NCBI RefSeq assembly: GCF_021648855.1
Contig: NZ_JAKJHX010000101.1
Coordinates: 1-19,676 of the forward strand
Length of the DNA stretch: 19,676 nt
Source of the DNA: Tychonema litorale BBK16
GTDB taxonomy: Bacteria; Cyanobacteriota; Cyanobacteriia; Cyanobacteriales; Microcoleaceae
Reading direction: 5' to 3'
Shown in pieces: positions 6,815 to 13,772 of this stretch (position 1 is its first letter; every line of letters starts with the position of its first letter). Made by a program: the position numbers and the translations under genes. The notes beneath the pieces were generated by a model. The model made no database searches and had not been told where the DNA came from. It worked only from the letters and a program-made list of their open reading frames with translations.

Positions 6815-8326
6815 ATGAATACCAGTTATTCGCGATTTTATTCCCTCACCAGCATCCTAGCAGGAACAGTAACGGTAGCAGGAATAGTCGTCTTTGCAGC
6901 AGCACCAGTTTTCGCGAAAACTCCTCAAGAAATTGCCAAATTAGCTGAATCTGTCACCGTTCAAATCAATGGTGAATCTCAAAATAGAGTGAGTAGTGGG
7001 ACTGGATTTATTATTGCCAAACAAGGTACGACTTACACTGTACTAACATCTAACCACGTTGTTGTTGATACTAAATTTAGTTATAGAATTCGCAGTTCTA
7101 CGGGGAAAGACTATCCAGTAACCCGTAGTGTACTACTACAAAAAGGCCAGAATGCTCCCGATTTAGCAGTCGTAACATTTAACAGCACAGAATCTTATCC
7201 AGTTGTCACTTTAGGTGACTCCGTACAAGCAACAGTTGGAACAGAAATTTTTGTGTTTGGTTATCCAGCTAATGTAGCCCAGCAGAAATACGGAACTCAG
7301 CGGAACTTTGAGTTTGTACCGGGCTATGTTACTAGCCGTCTTCCGAATCATCCACGCGGTTATACTTTGCGATACAATGCTGTTACGAAGGGAGGGATGA
7401 GTGGAGGGCCTGTATTTGATACAGAAGGCCGTGTAGTTGGGATTCACGGAGAGGGAGATCTCGACTTTAATGATGTCACAGATACCGACAAAAAAGTTAT
7501 CACAGGTTTAGCCATTACTAAAACAGGGTTTAATGCTGCGATTCCTATCAACACTTTTATAACTAAACTGTCGGATGCAGGCTTAAATCGATCGGCTCTT
7601 TTGATAAATACCTCTCCAACTGCTACTGCACCTCTAAAACTGAACAATCCCAACGATGCTAAAACTTATTACGTTCGCGGTTTAACTCGGTTTGACAAGG
7701 GAGATTTGTCAGGTGCTGTTGCCGATTTTAACCAAGCAATTCAAACTCAATCTGATTATTCAGAAGCTTATTTTTATCGGGCCCTGACTTATTTTGATTT
7801 GAGACAAATGCCAAAAAGTATCGCTGATTATAGCAAGGCGATCGCCCTTAATGCCGGTTATGTTGACGCATATTACAATCGGGGGCTGGTGTTGTCGGCA
7901 TTGGGAGATAAACCGGGGGCGATCGCAGATTATACTCAAGTCATCCGCTTGGATCGAAACTTTGCCGCAGCCTACAACAACAGAGGATTGGCGCTTTCAG
8001 ACTTGGGCGATCAAAAAGGGGCGATCGACGATTTCAATCAAGCGCTGCAAATTAATCCCGGTCGCGCTAACACTTATTTTAACCGAGGATTGGCGCTATT
8101 TCGCATCAATAACGATCGCTCTGCCTTAGCTGATTACACTCAAGCAATTCAACTCAATCCCAGTTATGCTAAGGCTTTTGCTAACCGAGGAATTACGTTA
8201 GTGAGAATGGGAGATAGACAAGGGGCGATCGCAGATTTGCAGCAAGCGGCTCGTTTATTTAGGGCTCAAGGAATGAATGCAGATGCTCAAAAAGCATTAG
8301 ATTTGATTGGGCAATTGCAAAAGTAG
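6815..8326 (+). CDS. Exported trypsin-like (S1/HtrA-type) serine protease with C-terminal TPR repeats
   Basis: The 503-residue protein starts with a Sec-type signal peptide (hydrophobic 10-30, probable cleavage after PVFA at 34), so it should act in the periplasm or outside the cell. Residues about 35-255 form a chymotrypsin-fold protease. The catalytic triad is visible: His81 in TSNHVV, Asp116 in APDLAVV and Ser196 in GGMSGGPV. Residues about 282-485 contain six consecutive 34-residue TPR units with the usual A..D/Y pattern, for example YNRGLVLSALGDKPGAIADY. TPRs normally dock partner proteins. There is no PDZ domain, unlike standard HtrA. The combination is common in filamentous cyanobacteria, but its substrates are unknown to me. 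The ATG at 6815 lacks a good Shine-Dalgarno. The two small genes that follow are close (about 25 bases), so read-through is possible. Confidence 0.9.
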   Translation: MNTSYSRFYSLTSILAGTVTVAGIVVFAAAPVFAKTPQEIAKLAESVTVQINGESQNRVSSGTGFIIAKQGTTYTVLTSNHVVVDTKFSYRIRSSTGKDYPVTRSVLLQKGQNAPDLAVVTFNSTESYPVVTLGDSVQATVGTEIFVFGYPANVAQQKYGTQRNFEFVPGYVTSRLPNHPRGYTLRYNAVTKGGMSGGPVFDTEGRVVGIHGEGDLDFNDVTDTDKKVITGLAITKTGFNAAIPINTFITKLSDAGLNRSALLINTSPTATAPLKLNNPNDAKTYYVRGLTRFDKGDLSGAVADFNQAIQTQSDYSEAYFYRALTYFDLRQMPKSIADYSKAIALNAGYVDAYYNRGLVLSALGDKPGAIADYTQVIRLDRNFAAAYNNRGLALSDLGDQKGAIDDFNQALQINPGRANTYFNRGLALFRINNDRSALADYTQAIQLNPSYAKAFANRGITLVRMGDRQGAIADLQQAARLFRAQGMNADAQKALDLIGQLQK

Positions 8327-8344
8327 TAAAGTTTATGATATAAT
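8315..8344 (+). promoter_or_regulatory. Probable sigma-70-type promoter inside the end of the protease gene
   Basis: TTGCAA (8315-8320) and TATAAT (8339-8344) are separated by 18 bases, a good match to the vegetative consensus. The -35 box overlaps the last codons of the protease gene. The predicted start of transcription, around 8351, coincides with the first ATG of the next gene (8352). The small-gene pair can therefore probably be expressed independently. A start at 8352 would be leaderless, while ATG 8370 would have a short leader. Confidence 0.45.
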
Positions 8345-8351
8345 CGAAAAT

Positions 8352-8768
8352 ATGACCCTTCTAAAAACCATGTATCAAGCAACATTAACTGATGTTTCCT
8401 TAGACCCAATATTAGAGCAATTAACGCAACTTGCCCAACTAGAACCTGATTGGGATTCTTATGGTGCATTAGCAGTTTCGCCCGTTGCTTTTGTAAAAGC
8501 CTGTCAGTTGCTCATTCATGTCAAATGCTCTCTTGCGCCTTTAGTTGGCGAGCGGATTTTACCCTATGATGCAGCACCAATTGCTAATGGTAGCCTGCAA
8601 CTGGAATGGCGGAGTCCACAGGGCAATCTAGAAGTGGAAATTAAACCCGATATGAGTTTCAGCTATCTACTAATTAAGGGAGAAGGAAGCGAGAGAAAAT
8701 TTGAGGAGAAAAACCAGGTGTCATTATCTGAAGTCCTGAATGTGGTATCTCAGCTATTGATTCCATAA
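8352..8768 (+). CDS. Small conserved protein with a DWDSYGA motif (first gene of an uncharacterised pair)
   Basis: This is a soluble protein of 138 residues, or 132 if translation starts at ATG 8370. Neither start has a Shine-Dalgarno; an earlier ATG at 8307 lies inside the protease gene and is unlikely. The recognisable parts are an N-terminal helix ending in LEPDWDSYGA, a following helix (AFVKACQLLIHV), and a beta-rich half with GSLQLEWRSPQGNLEVEIKP then FSYLLIKGEG. A final helix is SEVLNVVSQLL. I know this arrangement from many uncharacterised bacterial proteins that occur with a second small gene like the one 14 bases downstream. No catalytic residues or DNA-binding domain are obvious. 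A toxin-antitoxin-like or defence-like role is only a guess from the two-gene cassette format. Confidence 0.8.
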   Translation: MTLLKTMYQATLTDVSLDPILEQLTQLAQLEPDWDSYGALAVSPVAFVKACQLLIHVKCSLAPLVGERILPYDAAPIANGSLQLEWRSPQGNLEVEIKPDMSFSYLLIKGEGSERKFEEKNQVSLSEVLNVVSQLLIP

Positions 8769-8782
8769 GTCAGGATGAGATA

Positions 8783-9139
8783 ATGCTAGAAGAAATTGCA
8801 GATAACGACATCCTTTATCGTCGGATTCCTAATGTACATCTTTATGATGATGGTACTATAAAATCAGTTGCTTTTCAGGTTAGAGGAAAACCTGATAACA
8901 GCATCTCAGTTGAGTTGGCGAGACTAACGACTCCCCAGGAAATTTTAGCTCGTGCGAGAAATCCTGACACTACCAAAGTGGGTGTTTTGGTAGCAGGATC
9001 TGCCCGTTCTTTAGGCTTCATTGTCCGGCATGATCCCTTGGAGGATAGTCCAGCTCATTGTCTGATTGAGGGGGAAAACAACAAAATCAAGTGTAAACTA
9101 TTGGCTGAGGCTACAACTATTTTAACTTTGCCTGAGTAA
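8783..9139 (+). CDS. Small conserved protein of the RRIP...HDP...PAH type (second gene of the pair)
   Basis: This 118-residue soluble protein has no signal peptide or membrane segment. The start ATG at 8783 is supported by AGGATGAG just upstream and by the 14-base gap after the previous stop, so the two genes are probably translated from one transcript. Visible landmarks are YRRIPNVHLYDDGTIKSVAF near the start, SVELARLTTPQEILARA in the middle, and VRHDPLEDSPAHCLIEGEN near the end. The His-Asp-Pro and Pro-Ala-His groups, with the helix that follows, are the parts I remember as conserved in homologues. They could line an active or binding site, but no enzymatic activity can be claimed. The strong hairpin at 9160-9234 ends the unit. 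Confidence 0.8.
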   Translation: MLEEIADNDILYRRIPNVHLYDDGTIKSVAFQVRGKPDNSISVELARLTTPQEILARARNPDTTKVGVLVAGSARSLGFIVRHDPLEDSPAHCLIEGENNKIKCKLLAEATTILTLPE

Positions 9140-9159
9140 AGGCGATCGCACAATATTTG

Positions 9160-9234
9160 AAACAAACAAACACCAAAAAAAACGCCCCAATCCTATTTGT
9201 GGGGCTGGGGCGGGGTTGTGAGATTGTTTGTTTC
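9160..9234. terminator. Bidirectional hairpin terminator between convergent genes
   Basis: Outer arms GAAACAAAC (9160-9168) and GTTTGTTTC (9226-9234) pair perfectly. Inner arms CGCCCCA (9183-9189) and TGGGGCG (9206-9212) form a GC-rich stem. The inner stem is preceded by a run of eight A residues (T on the other strand). The location between the plus-strand pair and the minus-strand secreted operon fits transcription termination in either direction. Confidence 0.6.
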
Positions 9235-9306
9235 TGGCGATGATTATTCGTAAAATCCGCCCCTAGAGAACGTCGTAATACAGATCATCTTGATGCTGAT
9301 TTTCCC

Positions 9307-10086
9307 CTAAAACCTCACCGTCACCAAAATCACCCGCCGAGGCTGATCTTCCGCTTCAATAGTATACTCAACCCGCCCAAAACCTTTCGGCCCCGGTTCT
9401 ACTAAATCATAGCGAGATGTCACCGTACCGGCTGCTGTATCGTATTGAGCAAAAACAGCACCGGGATTCCTCCCAGCAGACGCATCCGCATCTCCTCCCC
9501 AAGAGCCCCAATCATCCAATCGCGATCGCGTTGGTAAGACAGAAGCGGCGATTTCTGGCGGTGTCAATCTTTGATCGGCTAAGACTCTTTGAGCGTTATG
9601 AATCGCGCACATTGTCGGCCCAGAAATTTTGGCATCGCTATATTGATCTTCCCACTTTTGTACGAAGCCAAAGCCCACATTCGGGCCGACTTTATCCTGT
9701 CTTTGCCGCCCCCACAGCCGACTGGTATCTGATGCAAAATTAGAACCGCTGCCAGTTACGGCTAATTCGGTTCTTTTGTTAGTAAAATTGCGGTTGACAA
9801 ATTCTTTGTCTGCCGTGCGAATGGCATTGGCCGCTGCTGGCTCTACTTTACTGCTAACATTACTATTGCCTTGTACGATCGGTGAGAGAACACCGGGGAT
9901 GGGTTGTGCTCCACAATATTTTTGAATGCCGTTGAAAACGCGATCGGCTGATAAAGCACTAATCGGAAATTCTAGGGAAAAGGCTTCGGCAGGTTTGGGG
10001 AAAAAGATGCCGGATGTGGCGGAAGCAGCAAAAGAAGCGCCACCCCAGATAACTATCCGATTAAATTGACGGCGGCTAATACTCAT
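9307..10086 (-). CDS. Exported protein of unknown function with a twin-arginine (Tat) signal
   Basis: The 259-residue protein begins MSISRRQFNRIVIWGG, a close match to the SRRxFLK twin-arginine motif. A hydrophobic stretch and PAEA at 32-35 follow as a likely cleavage site. It should therefore be exported folded to the periplasm or thylakoid lumen. The mature part (about 224 residues) matches no family I recognise. It contains only two cysteines (58 and 160), a Gly/Trp/Asp-rich stretch (DDWGSWGGDADASAG) and a beta-rich C-terminus ending RRVILVTVRF. It is the second gene of a two-gene unit. GGAGAAG just before the start overlaps the end of the upstream gene, and only three bases separate the upstream stop from this ATG, suggesting coupled translation. 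Tat export suggests cofactor binding or prior oligomerisation, but this is inference. Confidence 0.8.
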   Translation of the reverse strand: MSISRRQFNRIVIWGGASFAASATSGIFFPKPAEAFSLEFPISALSADRVFNGIQKYCGAQPIPGVLSPIVQGNSNVSSKVEPAAANAIRTADKEFVNRNFTNKRTELAVTGSGSNFASDTSRLWGRQRQDKVGPNVGFGFVQKWEDQYSDAKISGPTMCAIHNAQRVLADQRLTPPEIAASVLPTRSRLDDWGSWGGDADASAGRNPGAVFAQYDTAAGTVTSRYDLVEPGPKGFGRVEYTIEAEDQPRRVILVTVRF

Positions 10087-10089
10087 AAT

Positions 10090-10641
10090 TTATCTTCTCC
10101 CTGGAGAGCTTGCCCCCGGCTCAAAATGAAACTTGAAGAACTGAAATGGTCTAGAAGCCCAAGGGTTTTCCATACAATTTTGTGCTGTGGAACAGGAGAT
10201 ATCAATCGATAGATTTTTACCATTACTAACATCTACCAGCATTGTATTGATCCTTCCAGGTTTCCCCACCTGAGAAGCTACTTGATTTCCATCTACGTAA
10301 ACATCTATTTTAGGTGGTGAAACCGACTGCTGATCTTGATCGCTAACTCCATACTCTATTCGGAGAGAAGCGCGACCGCCTGGAAGTTTACAAGTCCAAC
10401 CGGCCTCCCGTGTACTCATAATACTGGTGTATAGTTGTCTGGCTATGGAAATATCCCTGCCATCCCTGCCAAAATTTTGTAGTCTGCCCTGATTGTCAAC
10501 CTTACCCCCTGTAACAAGGCATTTCAGGTCAAGTATGTTGATTGGCCGCTGGGCCTGGGCCACTTGTGCACCAACAGTCGCTAGAGTAAAAGACAATACC
10601 CCAGCCGACAACAAACCACTGAGCCACCGATCGCGCTTCAT
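10090..10641 (-). CDS. Secreted small protein of unknown function (Sec signal)
   Basis: The 183-residue protein starts with a classic Sec signal peptide: MKRDR, a hydrophobic core 7-25, and AQA before a likely cleavage after residue 30. The mature protein has four cysteines (41, 84, 150, 156), which could form two disulfides. Its character is mainly beta (ASLRIEYGV, PKIDVYVDG, NLSIDISC), as in small extracytoplasmic beta-sandwich proteins. I do not recognise the family. It is the first gene of a unit with the Tat-exported protein. The two may work together outside the cytoplasm. The ATG at 10641 has AGGAT upstream. The gene is divergent from the STAND ATPase over a 155-base shared region. Confidence 0.8.
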   Translation of the reverse strand: MKRDRWLSGLLSAGVLSFTLATVGAQVAQAQRPINILDLKCLVTGGKVDNQGRLQNFGRDGRDISIARQLYTSIMSTREAGWTCKLPGGRASLRIEYGVSDQDQQSVSPPKIDVYVDGNQVASQVGKPGRINTMLVDVSNGKNLSIDISCSTAQNCMENPWASRPFQFFKFHFEPGASSPGRR

Positions 10642-10741
10642 AAAAATATCCTGCTAATACCTTAACCAATTAATATAAAGGATGAGCTGTGTAGGAAAAA
10701 TCCTGACTTTGGACAGATGACAAAATACAAAAGGTCACACT

Positions 10742-10763
10742 TGTACGAAATGTCAGGTATAAT
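10742..10763 (+). promoter_or_regulatory. Probable promoter with repeated upstream motif for the STAND ATPase gene
   Basis: TATAAT (10758-10763) lies 33 bases before the ATG at 10797. The motif TGTACGAAATGTCAG (10742-10756) abuts it where the spacer and part of the -35 would be; no consensus -35 is seen at the normal distance. The same 15-mer occurs before the protease gene. Binding by a regulator is inferred. Confidence 0.4.
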
Positions 10764-10796
10764 AAATCCTGTACAACTCCAGCTTTTCCCGAATCT

Positions 10797-12206
10797 ATGG
10801 ATATTGCAGAAGTCTTGACACTGGCAGATGAGCTAATTTTTGCTAAGACGGGAAAGCATTTGGATTACGTGCAAGACGCTATTCTGCGGGGGACATTAGA
10901 AGACGCAACTTACACGCAAATTGCTCAAGAACTTTACACAAGTCCAAGTCACGTTAGAAATGTCGGATCGGGCCTTTGGAAAATACTTTCTAAAGAATTA
11001 GGGAAAAATATTACTAAAGCAAATTTTAGGACTGTATTAGAAAATAGTAAAATCTATAATTATCAATCAGCAATCGTTGGCGAAAATGTGACAGTTGGTG
11101 AGAATGTAACAGTTAATCATAACTTTAACGTTTGTCCTGAAAAAGTGCGATCGCCCAAAACACCCAAAAACCCCCAACCAACAGCAAAACAGCCCCGCAT
11201 CGACTTAGGCGACGCACCAGAAATCTCGACATTTTGCGATCGCACATCCGAACTCACCACCCTCGAAAACTGGATTTTAAGCCGCACCCGCCTCATCACC
11301 ATCCTCGGCTTATCCGGTATTGGCAAAACCGCCCTGACACTCCAACTAATCCCACAAATTCAACACGAATTCGATCGCATCATCTGGCGAAGCCTCCACA
11401 ACGCGCCACCCCTCCAAACACTCCAAACCGACATAATTCAATCCTGTAGGGGCGGTGCCCCCGTGCCCGCCCTCTCCGAAGAAAGGGCAACCACAGGGGG
11501 ATTGCCCCTACTAGAATATCTACGATCGCACCGCTGTCTCATCATCCTCGATGATATCCAAACCATCTTCAGCAGCCAACAACTCGCAGGCAATTACCAA
11601 CCAGGCTATGAAAATTACGGCACATTCTTCAAACAAATAGCCGAGTCATCCCACAACAGTTGCCTAATCCTGTTAAGTTGGGAAAAACCCAGAGAAATCG
11701 CCGCATTAGAAGGCGAAAACCGCCCCTGCAAATCTCTACAACTCAACGGTTTAGGCCCGGAAGCACAAGAAATATTCAGAGAAAAAGGATTAGGAGAACC
11801 GGAGAAATGGTCAGAACTAATCGACCTTTACCGAGGCAATCCCTTATGGTTAAATATAGTTGCAACTATGATTCAAGACTTATTCGGTGGCAGCGTTTCC
11901 GAATTCCTCTCCTATGATACCCTATTCTTAGGTGACTTAGAATCACTATTGGAGCAGCAGTGCGACGATCGCCTAACCGCATCAGAACAAAAAGTTATGG
12001 GTTGGCTAGCAAGTACCCCCGAACCAGCCAACATCTCAAAAATACCAGAAAATCTGCAACTATCACCGCCAGAACTATTGAAAGTCATCCAATCTTTAGG
12101 ACGACGGTCATTAATTGAAACTGTAAAGCAAAACGGGCGATCGCACTTCACGATCCATCCAGTAATTAGAGAATCTATAATCAACAAAACCCGAAGCAAA
12201 AACTGA
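10797..12206 (+). CDS. Compact STAND/NB-ARC-type ATPase with N-terminal HTH domain
   Basis: This 469-residue cytoplasmic signalling ATPase has an N-terminal helical domain (1-85: VLTLADELIFAKTGKHLDYVQ, then a helix-turn-helix-like YTQIAQELYTSPSHVRNV). That domain is of the kind found before NB-ARC domains in cyanobacteria (vMAP-type HTH, from memory). A linker repeats GENVTV twice (95-106). The NTPase core shows Walker A GLSGIGKT (171-178), Walker B LIILDD (248-253), a sensor-like ILLSWEKPRE and a GNPLWL motif (348-353). It is followed by a winged-helix segment ending FTIHPVIRES. Unlike many STAND proteins there is no C-terminal WD40, TPR or LRR sensor, so the protein is either minimal or relies on a partner. 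Residues about 217-238 come from an inserted palindromic repeat. No Shine-Dalgarno is seen before the ATG. A regulatory or defence role is plausible but unproven. Confidence 0.85.
   Translation: MDIAEVLTLADELIFAKTGKHLDYVQDAILRGTLEDATYTQIAQELYTSPSHVRNVGSGLWKILSKELGKNITKANFRTVLENSKIYNYQSAIVGENVTVGENVTVNHNFNVCPEKVRSPKTPKNPQPTAKQPRIDLGDAPEISTFCDRTSELTTLENWILSRTRLITILGLSGIGKTALTLQLIPQIQHEFDRIIWRSLHNAPPLQTLQTDIIQSCRGGAPVPALSEERATTGGLPLLEYLRSHRCLIILDDIQTIFSSQQLAGNYQPGYENYGTFFKQIAESSHNSCLILLSWEKPREIAALEGENRPCKSLQLNGLGPEAQEIFREKGLGEPEKWSELIDLYRGNPLWLNIVATMIQDLFGGSVSEFLSYDTLFLGDLESLLEQQCDDRLTASEQKVMGWLASTPEPANISKIPENLQLSPPELLKVIQSLGRRSLIETVKQNGRSHFTIHPVIRESIINKTRSKN
11446..11511. repeat. 66-bp palindromic repeat inserted in frame in the STAND gene
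   Basis: The element starts GTAGGGGCGGTGCCCCC and ends with ATTGCCCCTAC, so its termini are inverted repeats (GTAGGGGC/GCCCCTAC). Internal GCCCGCCCT and AGGGC can also pair. Its length is exactly 22 codons and it contains no stop in the gene's frame. It encodes a Gly/Pro-rich stretch (about CRGGAPVPALSEERATTGG) between Walker A and Walker B that does not belong to the NB-ARC fold. Similar GTAGGGGCGGTGCCCCC-type palindromes are usually intergenic in cyanobacteria, so this is probably a repeat element that entered a gene. Confidence 0.7.
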
Positions 12207-12250
12207 TAAAATTATTCAACTTAGTGCGATCGGCAGAAATCGGGTTTTTT
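12186..12250. terminator. Weak terminator candidate after the STAND gene
   Basis: AAAACCCGA (12186-12194, in the last codons) is complementary to TCGGGTTTT (12240-12248), followed by further T residues. The loop of about 45 bases is long, so the structure is uncertain. A shorter 4-bp stem (CGAT/ATCG) just before the T run is an alternative. The site lies between convergent genes. Confidence 0.3.
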
Positions 12251-12284
12251 ACGAAAATATCCAACTGCGGAATCCCCTCTTCCT

Positions 12285-13730
12285 CTAATTGCTAATTGCC
12301 AATCCCAAAGCACTAAGTTGAGCTTGCGCCTTCTGAAGCGACTCCAGCCATTCCCTTTCAGGATTGCTATCAGCAACAATACCCGCACCTACCTGTCCCC
12401 AAACAGTTCCACCTGAACTACCGTCACCTTTTTTCGCATACAAAAGAGTACGAATCAAAATATTTAAATCCAAATTACCCCGCCAGTCCAAATAACCACA
12501 GGAACCATAAAACAAACTACGTTTCACCGGTTCCAATTCTTCAATAATTTCCAGACAACGCACCTTCGGACAACCCGTAATCGTACCGCCCGGAAATACC
12601 GCTCGAATTAAGTCGATCGCATCACAATCTGCTCTCAATGTACCAATCACATTACTAACCAGGTGCATCACATGACTGTAGCGCTCAACCGTGAGAAACT
12701 CATTAACTTGTACAGACCCCCATTCACACACTCTCCCGATATCATTACGCTCTAAATCCACCAGCATAATATGTTCCGCTATTTCCTTGACATTTTCAAC
12801 CAAATCCTTTGCTAACTGGTCATCTTGAATAGAATTTAGACCTCGTGGGCGCGTTCCTGCGATCGGTCGAGTATCAACTTTATTACCTAATAATTGCACC
12901 AGTCTTTCTGGCGAACAACTGACGATATCACCCCAAGGAGTTTGCCAATAACTCGCAAAAGGAGAAGGATTAATTTCCTGCAAAGCCTGATAAATTGACC
13001 AACTATCACAATCCGTACTAGCTTCAAACCGTAAAGATAAATTAGCTTGAAAAATATCACCAGCATAAATATATTTCTGAGCTTTTTCTACTATCTCTTT
13101 ATATTCATTTTGAGATAATTGTAAATTATAACTCGCAGCATTCTGAGAATCTTCAGCTAAATCTTTACGTGCAATCTCTCGCTTTATTAGCTCTAATTGA
13201 TGCTGCATCACATCAAGCTCATAACTTTGACTCGCAGCCAACCAGAGACTTTGCTCTTGGTGATCTAACACAGCAAAAGATGCTGGTTCATACCAACAAC
13301 TAACCGGGAAAGGCAGTGGATCAGTATTAATTTGGGGTAGTTGCTCAATTTCCCATGCTAAATCATAACCCAACCATCCCAACCAACCGCCAGTAAAAGG
13401 AATCGACGGTGGCACATTCAATTCTAAATTTTGCTTTTGATGGTGAAGAAGATCGCGTAAAAAAGGTAAAATTTTACCGACAGGTGGTGTCCATAGTTGA
13501 GATTCACCATCTATTATCCGGGGAGAACCCGCACAAATAGAATATCGTGTCAAGTTAGTAGCAGATGCAACTGGACTTTCTAGCAGAAGGGCCATATCTT
13601 GAGAGGAATAACCAGAGATTGAGGCTTTATTTTTATCAGTTTTACCGAGAAATAAAGCCTGAAAAATATCCGATCCACTACGTTTATTTAGGGGTATCTT
13701 TCGCCAATGCCAAGGTTTTATTGGTTTCAT
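12285..13730 (-). CDS. Anthranilate synthase component I / aminodeoxychorismate synthase family (TrpE/PabB-like)
   Basis: This chorismate-binding enzyme converts chorismate, with ammonia from a glutamine amidotransferase partner, to anthranilate or 4-amino-4-deoxychorismate. The C-terminal catalytic domain is complete: YIYAGDIFQANLSLRF, SCSPERLV, RPIAGTRPRG, the metal-binding LVDLERNDIGRVC, FPGGTITGCPK and GQVGAGIVADSNPERE. The motif PIAGT carries Ala where authentic PabB enzymes have a reactive Lys (PIKGT), which favours anthranilate synthase-type chemistry. The N-terminus (MKPIKPWHWRKIPL) matches a cyanobacterial group annotated variously as trpE or pabB, distinct from the main TrpE. I start at ATG 13730, five codons inside a GTG-initiated frame, because homologues begin near KPWxWR. 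It lies 42 bases downstream of the histidine kinase stop and may be cotranscribed. No amidotransferase subunit is nearby. Confidence 0.9.
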   Translation of the reverse strand: MKPIKPWHWRKIPLNKRSGSDIFQALFLGKTDKNKASISGYSSQDMALLLESPVASATNLTRYSICAGSPRIIDGESQLWTPPVGKILPFLRDLLHHQKQNLELNVPPSIPFTGGWLGWLGYDLAWEIEQLPQINTDPLPFPVSCWYEPASFAVLDHQEQSLWLAASQSYELDVMQHQLELIKREIARKDLAEDSQNAASYNLQLSQNEYKEIVEKAQKYIYAGDIFQANLSLRFEASTDCDSWSIYQALQEINPSPFASYWQTPWGDIVSCSPERLVQLLGNKVDTRPIAGTRPRGLNSIQDDQLAKDLVENVKEIAEHIMLVDLERNDIGRVCEWGSVQVNEFLTVERYSHVMHLVSNVIGTLRADCDAIDLIRAVFPGGTITGCPKVRCLEIIEELEPVKRSLFYGSCGYLDWRGNLDLNILIRTLLYAKKGDGSSGGTVWGQVGAGIVADSNPEREWLESLQKAQAQLSALGLAISN

Positions 13731-13772
13731 AAATCTCAAATTCACAAGGGCAGAAAATCTTAGAGTATCTGA

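Noticed and set aside
8307..8351. Upstream ATG for the DWDSYGA protein inside the protease gene
   Set aside because: The predicted promoter -10 box lies at 8339-8344, downstream of this ATG, and the extra residues do not resemble the family start.
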